Source: Catenulispora sp. GP43 (GTDB lineage Bacteria > Actinomycetota > Actinomycetes > Streptomycetales > Catenulisporaceae). Taken from it: a stretch of DNA of 64,000 bases. This document shows, piece after piece, positions 41,596-50,210 of this stretch (position 1 is the first letter of the stretch; every line of letters begins with the position of its first letter). Below the pieces are notes generated by a model. It made no database searches, was not told the origin of the DNA, and worked only from the letters and a program-made list of their open reading frames with translations. The DNA is taken from NCBI RefSeq assembly GCF_041260665.1, contig NZ_JBGCCT010000024.1, positions 116,065-180,064 on the forward strand. The letters are read 5' to 3'. The translations under genes and the position numbers were made by a program.

Positions 41596-43821
41596 ATGCT
41601 CGGAAGAATCGGAAGACTCGCGGTCGGGCGGCCCAGAGCCGTGCTGATCGCCGCCTCTTTGCTGCTGGTGGCGATGGTCGCGGTCGGGGTCGGCGCGTTC
41701 GGCGTGCTGAAGTCCGGCGGCTTCGACGACACCGGCTCCCAGTCCTGGAAGTCGCAGCAGACCATCGACGCCCAGTTCGGCGGCCAGGCGAACCTGATCC
41801 TGGTGGTCGGCGCCCGCACCGGCGGCATCGACCAGGGCACCGCCGCCCAGGCCGGCCAGACGCTGACCCAGGAGCTGTCGGCGGACCACGGCGTGAGCAA
41901 CGTCGTGTCGTACTTCGCCACCCACAGCCCGTCCCTGCGCTCCACCGACGGGCACTCCGCGATGGTCCTGGTCCGCGTCCTCGGCGACGACACCACCGTC
42001 GGCAAGACCACAGACCGCCTGCTCAGCGGCTACGTCAAGGACAACGCCGCGGTGACGGTCCAGGCCGGCGGCGAGGCGGCGGTCAACCACAACGTCACCA
42101 GCCAGGTCACCAAGGACCTGGCCGCGGCCGAGTCCATCGCCATCCCGCTGACCCTGGTCCTGCTGGTCCTGGCCTTCGGCAGCCTGGTCGCGGCACTGCT
42201 GCCGCTGGCGATCGGCCTGGTCGCGATCCTGGGCACCTTCGCCGAACTGGCGATCCTGGGCCGGCTCACCGACGTCTCGGTCTTCGCCATCAACCTGACC
42301 ACCGCCCTGGGCCTGGGCCTGGGCATCGACTACGCGCTGCTGATGGTCGCCCGCTTCCGCGAGTACCTGTCCCAGGGCACGAGCGTGCCCGACGCGGTCC
42401 TGGGCACGATGCGCACCGCCGGTCGCACCATCGCCTTCTCGGCGCTGACGGTCGCCGCCGCCCTGGCCGCCCTGCTGGTGTTCCCGTTCTACTTCCTGCG
42501 CTCGTTCGCCTACGCCGGCATCGGCGTGGTCGCGATCGCCGCCGGCAGCGCGCTGATCATCATGCCGGCGCTGCTGGCCGCGCTGGGCACCCGTGTCAAC
42601 GCCGGACGTCTGCCCTGGGCCCGCAAGGCCCAGCAGGGCTCGGCCGCGCCGGCCTGGGGCCGCCTGGCCTCCGCGGTGATGAAGCGGCCGGCCCTGATGG
42701 CGCTGCCGGTGGTGGCGGTCCTGGCATTCCTGGCAGCGCCCCTGTTCGGCGCGTCCTTCGGGACGCCGGACGAGACGGTCCTGCCGACCAGCGCACCGGC
42801 CCGCCAGGCCGCCGACGCCCTGCACAACGACTTCCAGGGCAACCAGGCGACGGCGGTGCAGGTCGTCACGACCGGGCCGGCCGACACGTCATCGGTCGCC
42901 ACCTACGCCGCGAAGCTGTCCACGCTGCCCGGCGCGGTGCGCGTGGACAGCAGCGCCGGCTCGTACGAGCACGGCACGTCCCTGGGCATCGGCCCCTCCG
43001 ACACCGGCATGGCGACGGCCTCCGCCCAGCGCCTGACGGTGTTCACGGCGGCCGACGGCCACTCGGCGGCGGCCGAGCAGCTGGTCCGCGACGCCCGCGC
43101 GGTCCCCGGCCCGGCCGGCACCTCGACGCTGATCGGCGGCGACACGGCGCGGCTCATCGACTCCGAGCACGGGATCACGGCCCGCCTGCCCTACGCGATC
43201 GCCTGGGTGGTACTGACCACGTTCATCGTGCTGTTCCTGTTCACCGGCAGCGTCACCCAGCCGCTGCGGGCCCTGCTCCTGAACACCCTGGGCCTGTCGG
43301 CCTCGATCGGCACGATGGTCTGGATCTTCCAGCAGGGCCACCTGTCCGGCGTGCTCGGCTTCACCCCGCGCCCGATGGACACGGCGATGACGGTCCTGCT
43401 GTTCTGCATCGCCTTCGGCCTGTCGATGGACTACGAGGTCTTCCTCACCAGCCGCATCAAGGAACTCCACGCCCAGGGCGCGGACCTGCGCCACTCGGTG
43501 AGCGAGGGCCTGGCCCGCACCGGCCGCATCGTCTCCACGGCGGCGGGCCTGCTGGCGGTGAGCTTCTTCGCCTTCGGCACCGCCTCAGTGAGCTTCCTGC
43601 AGTTCTTCGGCCTGGGCTGCGGCGTGGCGATCCTGATCGACGCGCTGCTGATCCGCGGCATCCTGGTGCCGGCCGCGATGCGGGTGCTGGGGCGCGGCGC
43701 CTGGTGGGCGCCGGGCCCGCTGCGGCGGCTGCACGACCGGTTCGGGGTCAGCGAGGACGCCGGGGACGGCACCGAGGAGCGGTCCCCGCAGTTGGTCGGG
43801 TCGTCCCACGCGGAGGCTTGA
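41596..43821 (+). CDS. MMPL family RND-type transporter
   Basis: Membrane exporter of 741 residues with two homologous halves. Each has an extracytoplasmic domain (about 40-170 and 375-520) followed by five or six helices, and the paired MMPL signatures GLGIDYALLMVARFRE and GLSMDYEVFLTSRIKE carry the proton-relay Asp-Tyr. Such pumps export lipids, drugs or antibiotics. Divergent from the TetR gene with twin operators between. An ATG at 41596 follows GGGGGCTC. A strong terminator lies 24 bases past the stop. Confidence 0.95.
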   Translation: MLGRIGRLAVGRPRAVLIAASLLLVAMVAVGVGAFGVLKSGGFDDTGSQSWKSQQTIDAQFGGQANLILVVGARTGGIDQGTAAQAGQTLTQELSADHGVSNVVSYFATHSPSLRSTDGHSAMVLVRVLGDDTTVGKTTDRLLSGYVKDNAAVTVQAGGEAAVNHNVTSQVTKDLAAAESIAIPLTLVLLVLAFGSLVAALLPLAIGLVAILGTFAELAILGRLTDVSVFAINLTTALGLGLGIDYALLMVARFREYLSQGTSVPDAVLGTMRTAGRTIAFSALTVAAALAALLVFPFYFLRSFAYAGIGVVAIAAGSALIIMPALLAALGTRVNAGRLPWARKAQQGSAAPAWGRLASAVMKRPALMALPVVAVLAFLAAPLFGASFGTPDETVLPTSAPARQAADALHNDFQGNQATAVQVVTTGPADTSSVATYAAKLSTLPGAVRVDSSAGSYEHGTSLGIGPSDTGMATASAQRLTVFTAADGHSAAAEQLVRDARAVPGPAGTSTLIGGDTARLIDSEHGITARLPYAIAWVVLTTFIVLFLFTGSVTQPLRALLLNTLGLSASIGTMVWIFQQGHLSGVLGFTPRPMDTAMTVLLFCIAFGLSMDYEVFLTSRIKELHAQGADLRHSVSEGLARTGRIVSTAAGLLAVSFFAFGTASVSFLQFFGLGCGVAILIDALLIRGILVPAAMRVLGRGAWWAPGPLRRLHDRFGVSEDAGDGTEERSPQLVGSSHAEA

Positions 43822-43845
43822 TACTCCGCGCTGGCCGGAGGGGGA

Positions 43846-43885
43846 GCGCGTGCCACGGATGCGACTCAGGATCCGTGGCACGCGC
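43846..43885 (+). terminator. Terminator after the MMPL gene
   Basis: Perfect 15-bp stem (GCGCGTGCCACGGAT/ATCCGTGGCACGCGC), 10-base loop, followed by TTTCGTC. Confidence 0.9.
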
Positions 43886-44005
43886 TTTCGTCAGGGGACG
43901 CACAATTGCGGTTCTATGCATACAAGTAACACTCACGAGTGAAACACCCTGGCATACTTGCACGTGAACGGAATATCCGCACTTCACGACATTACTCTTT
44001 CGCCG

Positions 44006-44021
44006 GTGATCACGTGATCAC
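44006..44021. promoter_or_regulatory. 16-bp perfect palindrome before the SGNH esterase gene
   Basis: GTGATCACGTGATCAC, ending nine bases before the GAAGGA ribosome binding site. A second short dyad, CACTC-AC-GAGTG, lies at 43930-43941. The palindrome could be an operator in the 5' untranslated region. Confidence 0.55.
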
Positions 44022-44045
44022 TCCTCAGGTGAAGGAATGATGTCG

Positions 44046-45182
44046 ATGCTGCGAAAAATGACCCTCCGCACAGCCGCCACCGCCCTGGCAGCCGGATGCC
44101 TGGCCGTCCTGACGGTGCACGGCGCCGCGGCACAGCAGAACAAGCCGCTGAAGTGGGCGGCCCTGGGCGACTCCTACATGGCGGACGTCGCGGTCCCGCC
44201 GTGGCAGAACCCTGGTGAGTCGGACGGCTGCGGCCGATCCGGGCGCAACTGGGAACAGCAACTGGCCACCCGCTTGAACACGCAGAGCCCGGACTGGGTC
44301 CAGTTGACCGATGTCACGTGCGGCGCCGCGACCGCCGAAGCCGGCATCCTCGGCAAGCAGACCCTCCTGCTCGGCCCGCCCTTCAACGGCGCCCCGGACG
44401 GAGGATGGCCGGCACGCCCGCCGCAGATCGACGCGGTGACCGCCGACACGGACATCGTCACCGTCGGCATCGGCGGCAACGACCTCGGATTCGGCCCGAT
44501 CATGACCAAGTGCATGGAGCTGGGAAGCGAGAACAAGCGGTGCCAGCCCTACTTCGAGACCGGTGAAGGGAAGCCCGAACTCGACGCGGGATGGCGGACT
44601 CTGCGGGCCGGCCTGGCCGCCACCATGACGGCCATCAAGGAGCACGCCCCGCACGCCAAGGTGTTCGTCATGGGCTACCCCGCGGTCGCCGGAGCACCGA
44701 TCCAGAGCCAGTGCACGCGGGAGATCCTCGGCATCCCCAACTTCTACAAGCTCGGCCCCATGCTGAAGGAGGACGCGCCGTGGTTCGACGAGATCGAGCA
44801 GGCTCTCAACTTCGAGGTCGAGAACGCCGCGCAGACAGCCGGGGCCACCTACGTGGACACCTACACCTCCAGCGTCGCCCACGGAGCCTGCCTGCCCTCC
44901 GGTAGCGCCAACCAGCCGCCGAACCCGGACAAGTGGATGTACGGGATCTTCGACAAGCTGGTCCTGCCTCCCGGCGTCGCCAAGCCGGCGAAGCCGGAGT
45001 ACCACTGCGCAGAGCGCGACGAGGTCGAGAACTCGCTTCCTGCCGGGGTGCCGTTCGTCGCGGGTGAGGCATGCACGTTCGTCCACCCGAACTACTACGG
45101 CGCACAGAACCAGGCCGCGCAGGCGTATCAGGCCTTCGAGAACGCGGGGCTGACGCCGGCCACGCTCGCCTTCGGCAGCTGA
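44046..45182 (+). CDS. Secreted SGNH/GDSL-type esterase
   Basis: 378-residue exported hydrolase similar to secreted Streptomyces lipase/esterases. A signal peptide is present (MLRKMTLRTAATALAAGC, cleavage after AAA). Block I with nucleophile Ser is ALGDSYM, the oxyanion Gly and Asn are in GIGGNDLGF, and the catalytic His is in FVHPNYYG. Cysteines are spaced for three disulfides, as in that group. ATG at 44046 sits nine bases after GAAGGA; ATG at 44037 or 44040 would lengthen the signal peptide. A palindrome lies just upstream and a long hairpin follows. Confidence 0.9.
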   Translation: MLRKMTLRTAATALAAGCLAVLTVHGAAAQQNKPLKWAALGDSYMADVAVPPWQNPGESDGCGRSGRNWEQQLATRLNTQSPDWVQLTDVTCGAATAEAGILGKQTLLLGPPFNGAPDGGWPARPPQIDAVTADTDIVTVGIGGNDLGFGPIMTKCMELGSENKRCQPYFETGEGKPELDAGWRTLRAGLAATMTAIKEHAPHAKVFVMGYPAVAGAPIQSQCTREILGIPNFYKLGPMLKEDAPWFDEIEQALNFEVENAAQTAGATYVDTYTSSVAHGACLPSGSANQPPNPDKWMYGIFDKLVLPPGVAKPAKPEYHCAERDEVENSLPAGVPFVAGEACTFVHPNYYGAQNQAAQAYQAFENAGLTPATLAFGS

Positions 45183-45194
45183 GATTCGCCAGCA

Positions 45195-45281
45195 GGCGCA
45201 AGGCCTCCGGTGTGGCTCGCGGGCATCTGCCAGCTCCACGACCGTGCAGCTCCACGACCGAGCCACCAGGGGCCTTGCGCC
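45195..45281. terminator. Long hairpin between convergent genes
   Basis: Outer arms GGCGCAAGGCC/GGCCTTGCGCC (11 bp) and inner arms GTGGCTCG/CGAGCCAC (8 bp) pair across about 40 bases holding a CAGCTCCACGACCG direct repeat. It probably ends transcription from both sides. Confidence 0.65.
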
Positions 45282-45297
45282 GGCCCGCAGACCACCA

Positions 45298-46251
45298 TCA
45301 CCCCGCCCGCACCACGTTCGCCAGGTCCTCCCCCGCCGCGAACCGCCGCAGCTGCGAATCGATCAACCGCAGCGCCCGGGGCAGGAACGCCGTCGACGCC
45401 CCGCCGACGTGTGGCGTGATCAGCACGTTCGGCGTCTGCCACAGCGGGTGGTCCGCCGGCAGCGGCTCGGGGTCGGTCACGTCCAGCGCCGCGCGCAGCC
45501 GTCCCGAGGCGCACTCCGCCATCAGCGCCTCGGTGCGCACCACCACCCCGCGCGCCACGTTGACCAGCAGCGCACCGTCCTTCATCCGCGCCAGGAAGCG
45601 GGCGTCGATCATGCCGCGGGTCTGGTCGGTGGCCGGGACCATCGCGATCACCACGTCGGCCTGCGGGAGCAGCGCGTCGATCTCTGTGAACGCGTGCACC
45701 CCCTCGCGGGCGGTGCGCGCAACGCGGATGACCTCGACCTCGAAGCCGGCCAGGCGGCGTTCGATCGCCGCGCCGATCGAGCCGTAGCCGAGGATCAGGA
45801 CCGTCTTGTCGGCCAGGGCGTCGTCGACCGCGTTCGGGTCAGCCTGGTAGGTCGGCCGCCACTCGCCGTGCTCGGCCTGGCGCACGTAGCGCGGGATCCC
45901 GCGCAGCGCCGACAGGGTCAGTGTCAGCGCCAGCTCCGCCGTCGAGGCGTCGTGCAGGCCGCGGGCGTTGCACAGCGTCACGCCGTCGGGGACGTACGGC
46001 AGCACGTTCTCGTACCCGGCCGTCAGCGTCTGCGCCACCTTCAGCTTCGGCATCCGCGCCATGAACTCGGGGTGCGCGTTGACGAACATGTACGGCAACA
46101 CGAAGAACTCGACCTCGTCGATCGAGTCCGGGACGCCACCGGGCTCGTCGAGGTCCTGACCGGTGAACACGTCCGCCGCCAATCCGTCGGGGACGTCCTT
46201 CGCCGACTGTCCGAAGGGGACCCACACCCGGCGCGAGCTAGTCTGCGGCAT
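45298..46251 (-). CDS. D-2-hydroxyacid dehydrogenase
   Basis: NAD(P)-dependent oxidoreductase of 317 residues. The nucleotide-binding loop is LILGYGSIGAAIERRL (near residue 150); the substrate-binding Arg is in VNVARG, the Glu in DVTDPEPLP and the catalytic His in ITPHVGGAS. The substrate is uncertain; phosphonate or 2-ketoacid types share this build. ATG at 46251 has no ribosome binding site but a TAGAGT hexamer seven bases upstream, so the transcript is probably leaderless. Divergent from the DinB-like gene. Confidence 0.92.
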   Translation of the reverse strand: MPQTSSRRVWVPFGQSAKDVPDGLAADVFTGQDLDEPGGVPDSIDEVEFFVLPYMFVNAHPEFMARMPKLKVAQTLTAGYENVLPYVPDGVTLCNARGLHDASTAELALTLTLSALRGIPRYVRQAEHGEWRPTYQADPNAVDDALADKTVLILGYGSIGAAIERRLAGFEVEVIRVARTAREGVHAFTEIDALLPQADVVIAMVPATDQTRGMIDARFLARMKDGALLVNVARGVVVRTEALMAECASGRLRAALDVTDPEPLPADHPLWQTPNVLITPHVGGASTAFLPRALRLIDSQLRRFAAGEDLANVVRAG

Positions 46252-46258
46252 GGAAGGC

Positions 46259-46289
46259 ACTCTACCGATCGCCCCGGCGCCACTAGGGT
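46259..46289. promoter_or_regulatory. Compact divergent pair of leaderless promoters
   Basis: TAGAGT on the minus strand (46264-46259) is seven bases from the dehydrogenase ATG; TAGGGT on the plus strand (46284-46289) is six bases from the DinB-like ATG. The starts are only 44 bases apart, so each -35 region overlaps the opposite promoter. Confidence 0.55.
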
Positions 46290-46295
46290 GACGCC

Positions 46296-46838
46296 ATGAC
46301 CATCACACCGGACACCAAGAACTGGACCTGGGTGCTCGAGCGCCCCTGCCCGGAGTGCGGCTTCGCGGCGGGCGCCATCGCCCGCGAGGAGATCCCGATC
46401 CTGCTGCGCGCCAACGCCGAGGCCTGGCGCCGGTACTTCGCCGACACCGGCGCCGAGGCCGTGCGCACGCGTCCGGAGCCGGCCAAGTGGTCGCCGCTGG
46501 AGTACGCCTGCCACGTCCGCGACTGCAACAAGGTGTACCTGCTCCGCGTCGAGCTCATGCTGAACGAGGACGACCCCGAGTACCCGAACTGGGACCAGGA
46601 CACGACGGCGGTGGAGGACGAGTACCACGCGCAGGACCCCGACAAGGTCTTCGCAGAGGTCCTCGACACCACCGAGGCGATCGCCGCCCGCTTCGAGACG
46701 GTGTCCGCCGACCAGTGGGAGCGCACCGGCCACCGCGGCGACGGCTCCGACTTCACGATCGAGTCGCTGGCCCGCTACTTCGTCCACGACCCGATCCACC
46801 ACCTCTGGGACGTGACCGGCCGCCGCCACGAGGGCTGA
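46296..46838 (+). CDS. DinB family protein with N-terminal Cys motif
   Basis: 180-residue four-helix-bundle protein of the DinB/DUF664 type, which often act as thiol-dependent (mycothiol/bacillithiol) S-transferases. Histidines for metal binding are in EYACHVRDCNK and YFVHDPIHHLWD (three His), the usual DinB triad. The N-terminus has the extra motif RPCPECGF. No Shine-Dalgarno sequence; a TAGGGT hexamer six bases before the ATG suggests a leaderless message. Confidence 0.85.
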   Translation: MTITPDTKNWTWVLERPCPECGFAAGAIAREEIPILLRANAEAWRRYFADTGAEAVRTRPEPAKWSPLEYACHVRDCNKVYLLRVELMLNEDDPEYPNWDQDTTAVEDEYHAQDPDKVFAEVLDTTEAIAARFETVSADQWERTGHRGDGSDFTIESLARYFVHDPIHHLWDVTGRRHEG

Positions 46839-46879
46839 GGCCCTCACATCGGCTCGGCCTCCCACATCGGCTCGGCCCC

Positions 46880-47800
46880 TCACACCCCGAAGATCCGCGC
46901 CGCGTTCCCGTGGCACACGGCGCGGAGCCAGCCGTCGCCGAAATCGAGTCGGGACAAGGCTTCCAGCGCGCCTGTGTAGCTGTAGGGGATGTTCGGGAAG
47001 TCGCTGCCGAACAGGATCCGCTCCTCGAACTCCGCGATCCGCTTACGTTCCCGGTCTGGCAGCTCCACCTGTCCGAAGAAGTCGGTGAAGGCCATCGTCG
47101 TGTCGAACAGGACGCCGTCGTACCGCTCGGCCAGATCGAGGAACCCGACGTACTCGGGCAGCCCGAAGTGCGCGACGACCAGCCGCAGCGCCGGATGCCT
47201 GGCCAGCACCCGCGCCATCGGCTCCGGCCCGGTGTACCGGGTCGCCACGGGCCCCGAGCCGCAGTGGACGATCACCGGGATCCCCGCCTCGGCCAGCGCG
47301 CCCCACACCGGGACCAGCAGCGGATCGGCGGGGTCGTAGCCGCCGACCTGGACGTGCGCCTTGAACACCCGGGCCCCGGCCGCGATCGCCGCCGGGACGT
47401 ACGACGCCGCCTCGGGTTCGGGGAAGAAGGTCGCGCTGTGCAGGCAGTCCGGCGTGCGCGCCGCGAAGTCGGCGGTCCAGGCGTTCAGACTCGCGGCCAT
47501 GTCCGCCTTGTGCGGATAGGCCAAGGACGTGAAGGCCAGCACCCCGAAGCCGCGCAGGATCTCCAGCCGCCGCTGCTCGTCCTGCCGGTAGCGGATCGGC
47601 CATTCGCGGCCGATCAGCGGACCGGCGGCGTCGAAGTAGGCCTGGATCCGCGCCAGGAGGCGGTGCGGCATGAAGTGGGTGTGGACGTCGATCAGGCCCG
47701 GCAGGCCCAAGTCCTGCCAGAAGCGCCGGACCTCCGCGGACTCCGCCGCCTGGTCCGCCGTCGGATCCGCCGCCCCTGACTCAAGATCAGTGTCTGCCAC
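46880..47800 (-). CDS. Amidohydrolase 2 family protein
   Basis: 306-residue TIM-barrel metal-dependent hydrolase or decarboxylase. Metal ligands are visible in IDVHTHFMPH (near residue 40), HCGSG, VAHFG and the final Asp in FGSDFPNIPYSY. ACMSD-like decarboxylases and lactonases share this scaffold; the substrate is unknown. GTG at 47800 is chosen because the family N-terminus begins soon after; longer in-frame starts up to 47941 exist. 47801-47937 contains no other gene. Confidence 0.87.
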   Translation of the reverse strand: MADTDLESGAADPTADQAAESAEVRRFWQDLGLPGLIDVHTHFMPHRLLARIQAYFDAAGPLIGREWPIRYRQDEQRRLEILRGFGVLAFTSLAYPHKADMAASLNAWTADFAARTPDCLHSATFFPEPEAASYVPAAIAAGARVFKAHVQVGGYDPADPLLVPVWGALAEAGIPVIVHCGSGPVATRYTGPEPMARVLARHPALRLVVAHFGLPEYVGFLDLAERYDGVLFDTTMAFTDFFGQVELPDRERKRIAEFEERILFGSDFPNIPYSYTGALEALSRLDFGDGWLRAVCHGNAARIFGV

Positions 47801-47937
47801 GACAGCTACCGTAGCCCGCCGAACTTGCGGCCGAGCGCGCGCAGGGTATCGCAGGTGGCCGGCGGCGAGGAGGAGCCCGGCGGCCGGGGGTGTACCGTCG
47901 CGGGCGGTCCTGTCCCCAACCACTCCGAACGACGCGA

Positions 47938-48198
47938 TCAAGCCGCCGCGACACCGCCGGCTAGGAGACTGAGCCAGATCGGATCGAAGCGACGACCGGC
48001 GATCGTGCCGATGACGGCCAGTGGGCAGACCGAAGGGCCTGTTATTAGCGCCACCACGGCCGACTTCTCCGGCGGGCGCGCACTAAGCAGCCCGGCACGT
48101 TCCGCAGCGAGTGCCACAATACCCTGATTTACCGCCCAAAGCCGCGCGGCAGCCTCACCGACCAGCACCAAACCGCACGCCGGACAGCGACACGCCAA
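47938..48198 (-). CDS. Possible small protein with CRCPACG motif
   Basis: An 86-residue ORF from a TTG start (GGACGG seven bases upstream) beginning MACRCPACGLVLVGEAAARLW. It has one CxCxxC zinc-type motif, then a hydrophobic C-terminal stretch (GPSVCPLAVIGTIAG and PIWLSLLAGGVAAA). About two thirds of its third positions are G or C, lower than neighbours. It is the only plausible coding content in the 454-base gap 47801-48254. It could be a small recent gene or a chance ORF. Confidence 0.35.
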   Translation of the reverse strand: MACRCPACGLVLVGEAAARLWAVNQGIVALAAERAGLLSARPPEKSAVVALITGPSVCPLAVIGTIAGRRFDPIWLSLLAGGVAAA

Positions 48199-48254
48199 TA
48201 CCCGTCCAGGTACTCGGATCTGGCGCCCGGGCTACTCAGGCCTAGGATCGAGTC

Positions 48255-48647
48255 ATGGAGACGCCAATGCCGCCCGAGGAAGTCGTCGCAGTACTGGAGG
48301 GCATGTCGTTCTTCCAGAAGCGGGCCTTGAAGAAGGCCGGCTTCAAGTGGGACGGACTGCACCGCCTGGCTGGCACCGAGTACGGCGCCGGCCTGGTCGA
48401 GGCGGTCCTGGCCTGCTTCACCGACCTGCTGGGCCGCGAACCGCGCGCCGACGAGCCGGAGAAGGCCCAGGCGGCGCACCGGCACCCCGGCGTGCCGGGC
48501 CCTGAGAAGCCGACGTTCGACGCACCCCGGTACAGCCGGCCCACCAAGGACGAACGGGCCAAGCTCGACGAGCTCGCCGAGATGGCCAAGCAGCAGAAGA
48601 AGGAAGCCCGGGCCCGCCGCGATCAGGGAAAGCGCGAACTGCCGTAG
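48255..48647 (+). CDS. Hypothetical basic protein, 130 residues
   Basis: Not recognised. The N-terminal 60 residues are helical (EEVVAVLEGMSFFQKRALKK, LVEAVLACFTDLLG). The C-terminal part is strongly charged (KAKLDELAEM-like heptads then KQQKKEARARRDQGKREL), suggesting a short coiled coil or nucleic-acid contact. A TAGGAT hexamer six bases before the ATG doubles as a weak Shine-Dalgarno; ATG at 48267 is an alternative. Codon use is typical of the region, so it is probably a real gene. Confidence 0.7.
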   Translation: METPMPPEEVVAVLEGMSFFQKRALKKAGFKWDGLHRLAGTEYGAGLVEAVLACFTDLLGREPRADEPEKAQAAHRHPGVPGPEKPTFDAPRYSRPTKDERAKLDELAEMAKQQKKEARARRDQGKRELP

Positions 48648-48683
48648 CTGCTGGGGTACTGCCGTAGCTGCTAGTGAACTGAA

Positions 48684-49406
48684 CTACGGCGTCGTAGGAA
48701 GCCGACCATCCAGCCGCATGTGGATGTCCGCCAACGACTCCGCCACCACCGCCCGCATCGCGACCTCCGCGCGCTCCGGGTCCCCGGCGGCCACCGCCAC
48801 CGCGACCGCGTCGTGCCGGTCGGCGTCGGCGGGGTCGGGGGCGGTGGGCAGCAGCTTCAGGGCCGCGCGGCCTCGCAGCAGTTCCTCGGTCACCGGGGCC
48901 AGTTGCGCGAAAAGGGGATTCCCGCACATACCGAGCACCAGCCGGTGGAAGTCGACGTCCGCCTCAAGGAACGAGGTCCGGTCCCCCTCCGCGGCCGCCG
49001 CGCGCATGCGGGCCGAGCTCTCCAGCAGCTTGGTCCGCTTCTGGCGGTCCGCCTGACGCGCCGCCGCGGCGGCCGCGGTCGGCTCGACCGCGGCGCGGAG
49101 CTCCGTCAGCTCGTCGAGGACTGCCGTGCGCTCGTTGCCGGCGAGGCGCCAGCGGATCACGTCCGGGTCGTAGAGGTGCCATTCGTGCACCGGCCGTACC
49201 GTCAGGCCTACGCGCGGTGAACTTCGCAGCAGCCGCTTGGCCTGGAGTGCCTGCACCGCCTCGCGGATCACGGTGCGGCTGACGCCGAAGGCTTCCGCGA
49301 GGTCGTCGGTGCGCAGTACCTCGCCGGGGGCGTGGCGGCCGCCGGCGATGGCGTGGCCCAGGTCGTCGGCGACCCTGCCGGCCAGTCCTTTGCCCAACTC
49401 CGGCAT
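48684..49406 (-). CDS. FadR-type GntR regulator, probable gluconate repressor
   Basis: 240-residue regulator with a GntR winged helix (AGGRHAPGEVLRTDDLAEAF, then GVSRTVIREAVQALQAKRLL) and an FCD effector domain with metal-binding positions (ADVDFHRLVLGMCGNPLF, DADRHDAV). It diverges from the gluconate kinase and permease genes, so gluconate or its phosphate is the likely effector. GAAGGAAG precedes the ATG. An operator-like TAGTCATACTT lies 110 bases upstream. Confidence 0.9.
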   Translation of the reverse strand: MPELGKGLAGRVADDLGHAIAGGRHAPGEVLRTDDLAEAFGVSRTVIREAVQALQAKRLLRSSPRVGLTVRPVHEWHLYDPDVIRWRLAGNERTAVLDELTELRAAVEPTAAAAAARQADRQKRTKLLESSARMRAAAAEGDRTSFLEADVDFHRLVLGMCGNPLFAQLAPVTEELLRGRAALKLLPTAPDPADADRHDAVAVAVAAGDPERAEVAMRAVVAESLADIHMRLDGRLPTTP

Positions 49407-49515
49407 GCGTTCTTCCTTCTGTGGCGTGACGTTCTGTGGCCTGACGGTGCCAGACCATCATCGTGCCATCGGCAGGCAGCCCCTTCATATTACGGAACTG
49501 TCACCACCTCTTTAA

Positions 49516-49526
49516 TAGTCATACTT
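49516..49526. promoter_or_regulatory. Candidate GntR operator
   Basis: TAGTCATACTT closely fits the FadR-subfamily consensus T-N-GT-N3-AC-N-A. It sits in the AT-rich part of the divergent region. A separate perfect palindrome, CGTGGCG/CGCCACG, lies at 49544-49557. Confidence 0.5.
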
Positions 49527-49592
49527 TTTGGCCTACGGTGACGCGTGGCGCGCCACGAGGTGTCGCGTACGGGGTCAAAGGAGACTGCAACC

Positions 49593-50210
49593 GTGAATGC
49601 CGCATCACCGTCCGGCACCAAGCCCCCCATCCTGCTCATCACCGGCGTGTCCGGTAGCGGGAAGACCACTGTCGGTTCGCTGCTCGCCGGACGGCTGGGC
49701 TGGGAGTACGCCGAGGCGGACTCGTTCCATCCGGCGGCCAACATCGCCAAGATGTCCGCCGGCCACCCGTTGACCGACGAGGACCGCTGGCCCTGGCTGG
49801 ACAACATCGGGCACTGGATCGACGAGACCACCGCCAAGGGCCGGCCCGGCGTCGTCACGTCCTCGGCCCTCAAGCGCGTGTACCGCGACCGTCTGCTTCA
49901 GGGGCGCCCGCAGGTCCGCCTGATCTACCTGGACGCCGACCGCGAGACCGTGGCCCGCCGGCTCACCGCGCGCAACGGCCACTTCTTCCCGCCGGAGTTG
50001 CTCGACTCGCAGTTCGGAGACCTGGAGCCGCCGGCCGACGACGAGCACCCGGTGCGCGTCAAGGTCGACGACCGCGACGCGCCGCTGACCGTCGCGGAGA
50101 ACCTGATCCGCGCCGAGAACCTGCAAGCCGTGGAAGCCGCGCACGACAAGCAGGACAAGCGCGATGAGCACGACAAGCGCGACAAGCGCGGCGAGGAGGT
50201 CGGCGCGTGA
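49593..50210 (+). CDS. Gluconokinase
   Basis: 205-residue P-loop kinase phosphorylating gluconate to 6-phosphogluconate for the pentose phosphate pathway. Walker A is GVSGSGKTT, then ADSFHPAANIAKMSAGHPLTDEDRWPWL (substrate and lid region) and SALKRVYRDRL. AAAGGAG lies nine bases before the GTG at 49593. The C-terminus carries an extra repetitive charged tail (DKQDKRDEHDKRDKRGEE) not usual in the family. The stop overlaps the start of the permease gene. Confidence 0.95.
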   Translation: MNAASPSGTKPPILLITGVSGSGKTTVGSLLAGRLGWEYAEADSFHPAANIAKMSAGHPLTDEDRWPWLDNIGHWIDETTAKGRPGVVTSSALKRVYRDRLLQGRPQVRLIYLDADRETVARRLTARNGHFFPPELLDSQFGDLEPPADDEHPVRVKVDDRDAPLTVAENLIRAENLQAVEAAHDKQDKRDEHDKRDKRGEEVGA

